The position numbers and the translations under genes were made by a program. The notes beneath the pieces were generated by a model. That model searched no databases. It saw only the letters and a program-made list of their open reading frames with translations, and was not told where the DNA came from. A DNA stretch of 64,000 nucleotides, from assembly GCF_024758705.1 (NCBI RefSeq), contig NZ_CP096971.1, positions 1,922,001 through 1,986,000 on the forward strand, written 5' to 3'. The stretch comes from Sphingomonas sp. SUN019. GTDB taxonomy: Bacteria; Pseudomonadota; Alphaproteobacteria; Sphingomonadales; Sphingomonadaceae. Shown here piece by piece: positions 62,433 through 64,000 of this stretch (its first letter is position 1; the number at the start of each line of letters is the position of its first letter).

Positions 62433-64000
62433 TCACGGCACAAGCACCGTATCGACCGGGACCGCGTCGGTTTCGGGATAATCGAGCGTGTAGTGCAGCC
62501 CACGGCTTTCGTGGCGGTGAAGTGCGCTGCGCACGATCAGCTCGGCGGTCTGGAGCAGGTTGCGCAGCTCGATCAGGTCGGGGGTGACGCGGAAATGGCC
62601 GTAATATTCCTCCACCTCGCGGGTCAGCAGCTGGATGCGGTGCTGCGCGCGTTCCAGCCGCTTGGTGGTGCGGACGATACCGACGTAATTCCACATGAAG
62701 CGGCGGATTTCGGTCCAGGTCTGCTTGATGACGACCTCTTCGTCGGAATCGGTCACGCGGCTTTCGTCCCAGGCGCGGATTGCGGGGACTGGCGGCAGAT
62801 CGTCCCAGCGCGCCGCAATATGGTTCGCCGCGGCTTCCCCGAACACGAAGCATTCGAGCAGCGAGTTGGACGCCAGCCGGTTCGCGCCGTGCAGGCCCGA
62901 TTGCGTACATTCGCCCGCCGCATACAGGCCGGGCAGATCGGTGCGCCCGTCGCGATCCACCACGATCCCGCCGCAGGTGTAATGCTGGGCGGGAACGACC
63001 GGGATCGGCTGCGTGGTCATGTCGATGCCGAGCCCGAGCAATTTCTCGTGGATGTTCGGGAAATGGTGGCGGACGAAGTCGGCGGGCTGGTGGCTGATGT
63101 CGAGATGGACGTAGTCGAGGCCGTAACGCTTGATCTCGGCGTCGATCGCACGCGCCACCACGTCGCGCGGGGCTAGTTCGGCGCGGGGATCGAGGTCAGG
63201 CATGAAGCGGTGGCCGGTGTTGGGGTTCTTGAGCTGCCCGCCCTCCCCACGTACGGCTTCGGTGATCAGGAAATTCTTGACCTCCAGATTGTAGAGGCAA
63301 GTCGGATGGAATTGCATGAACTCCATGTTCGAGACGCGCGCGCCCGCACGCCAGGCCATCGCGATCCCGTCCCCGGTCGCGCCGCGCGGCGCGGTGGAGA
63401 ACAGATACGTCCGCCCTGCCCCGCCGGTCGCCAGGATCGTCGCGCGCGCAGTGTACAGCGCGACGCGGCCGCTATGCTTGTCGACCGCGTAGACACCCCA
63501 GACGTTGCCCGCGCCCGAATAGCGTTCCTCATGGCGTGAGGTGGCCAGATCGATCGCGACCTGGTCGGGGACGAGCGTGATGTTGGGATGCGCTTCGGCA
63601 GCCTTCTGCAGCGCCTCCTGCACCGCCCAGCCGGTCGCGTCGTCGACGTGGACGATGCGGCGATGGCTGTGCCCGCCTTCGCGCGTCAGATGGAGCGCAT
63701 TCCCCTCCTGCGCGAAGGGGACGCCGAGCTTCACCAGCCGTTCGATCGCGGCGGGCGCGCCCTCCACGACGAATTCGACAATATCGCGGTCATTCAGCCC
63801 TGCGCCGGCGACCATCGTATCCTCGACGTGATTGTCGAACGTGTCGCCCGGCTCCAGCACCGCGGCGATCCCGCCCTGCGCCCAAGCGGTCGATCCCTCG
63901 TTCAGCGCCCCCTTGGCCAGCACCGTCACCTGGAACCGCTCGGCCAGGTTCAGCGCGGCGGTCAGCCCGGCGGCACCCGATCCGACGATCAGGACGTCGG
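62433..64000 (-). CDS. nadB: L-aspartate oxidase, N-terminus cut by window edge
   Basis: FAD enzyme oxidising L-aspartate to iminoaspartate, first step of NAD synthesis. About 522 codons are visible; the first residues lie beyond the right edge. The FAD fold is 'DVLIVGSGAAGLTAALNLAE', followed by 'GSTAWAQGGIAAVL'. 'SNMEFMQFHPTCLY', 'HYTCGGIVVDRDGRTDLPGL' (20 residues) and 'GECTQSGLHGANRLASNSLL' are family signatures, and the helical domain has 'SALHRHESRGLHYTLDYP'. This separates it from succinate dehydrogenase flavoproteins. The inverted repeat at 62310 follows its stop. Confidence 0.95.
   Translation of the reverse strand, partial: DVLIVGSGAAGLTAALNLAERFQVTVLAKGALNEGSTAWAQGGIAAVLEPGDTFDNHVEDTMVAGAGLNDRDIVEFVVEGAPAAIERLVKLGVPFAQEGNALHLTREGGHSHRRIVHVDDATGWAVQEALQKAAEAHPNITLVPDQVAIDLATSRHEERYSGAGNVWGVYAVDKHSGRVALYTARATILATGGAGRTYLFSTAPRGATGDGIAMAWRAGARVSNMEFMQFHPTCLYNLEVKNFLITEAVRGEGGQLKNPNTGHRFMPDLDPRAELAPRDVVARAIDAEIKRYGLDYVHLDISHQPADFVRHHFPNIHEKLLGLGIDMTTQPIPVVPAQHYTCGGIVVDRDGRTDLPGLYAAGECTQSGLHGANRLASNSLLECFVFGEAAANHIAARWDDLPPVPAIRAWDESRVTDSDEEVVIKQTWTEIRRFMWNYVGIVRTTKRLERAQHRIQLLTREVEEYYGHFRVTPDLIELRNLLQTAELIVRSALHRHESRGLHYTLDYPETDAVPVDTVLVP

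Overview
The window looks like chromosome of an alphaproteobacterium of the Sphingomonas type. The support is the high GC content, two large TonB-dependent receptors, a short DUF1674 gene next to an AsmA gene, an EipA (DUF1134) gene, the hemC/tsaD/gpsA and rsmB-rpe-heparinase-purH neighbourhoods, and many ATGA/TGATG gene overlaps. The genus is inferred from gene content, not from a marker gene.

Layout. 1-1803 is the N-terminal 601 codons of a TonB-dependent receptor that runs off the left edge. 2156-6115 is a four-gene operon: aconitase-type hydratase large and small subunits, an isocitrate-lyase/PEP-mutase-type lyase and a zinc alcohol dehydrogenase. 6154-16048 is envelope and signalling: a two-component system, a DUF1003 protein, then a plus-strand run of a small membrane protein, a VirJ/AcvB-like hydrolase, DUF2147, MprF and a second VirJ/AcvB-like hydrolase, facing a second two-component system. 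16216-16976 holds a small exported protein and a lipoprotein gene with a stop codon at the lipobox cysteine. 17266-20577 is a three-module GH18-like/deacetylase/glycosyltransferase. RcnB-like, tRNA-Ser(GCT) and EipA follow.

22311-42250 is the accessory heart of the window, a catabolic island in four transcription blocks with an IclR and a GntR regulator: two alpha/beta hydrolases; aldehyde dehydrogenase, FAD monooxygenase, crotonase-like protein, secreted tannase-type esterase, amidohydrolase-like protein, acyl-CoA ligase and MFS carrier; HMG-CoA-lyase-like, class III CoA-transferase and isochorismatase-like proteins; and a racemase-like protein, two SnoaL-like proteins and a TonB receptor. 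A plausible flow is uptake of an ester, cleavage in the periplasm, import, oxidation, CoA activation and C-C cleavage. The substrate cannot be named from sequence. Four members of the island lack the catalytic residues that define their families, which is the main reason to suspect undescribed chemistry. Two 11-bp matching sites around a TGTATACA core mark the likely GntR operators. The left border carries a frameshifted GIY-YIG gene between inverted REP-like palindromes. A 24-bp exact repeat in opposite orientation occurs just left and right of the main part of the island.

42273-64000 is core metabolism: DUF72, a HemX/mitofilin-like protein, hemD, hemC, tsaD, gpsA, AsmA, DUF1674, rsmB, rpe, heparinase-like, purH, a polysaccharide flippase, a CPA1 antiporter, polA, a class-A-beta-lactamase-like lipoprotein and nadB (cut by the right edge). 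Two large inverted repeats lie around the beta-lactamase-like gene. No rRNA operon, CRISPR array, transposase or integrase was seen.
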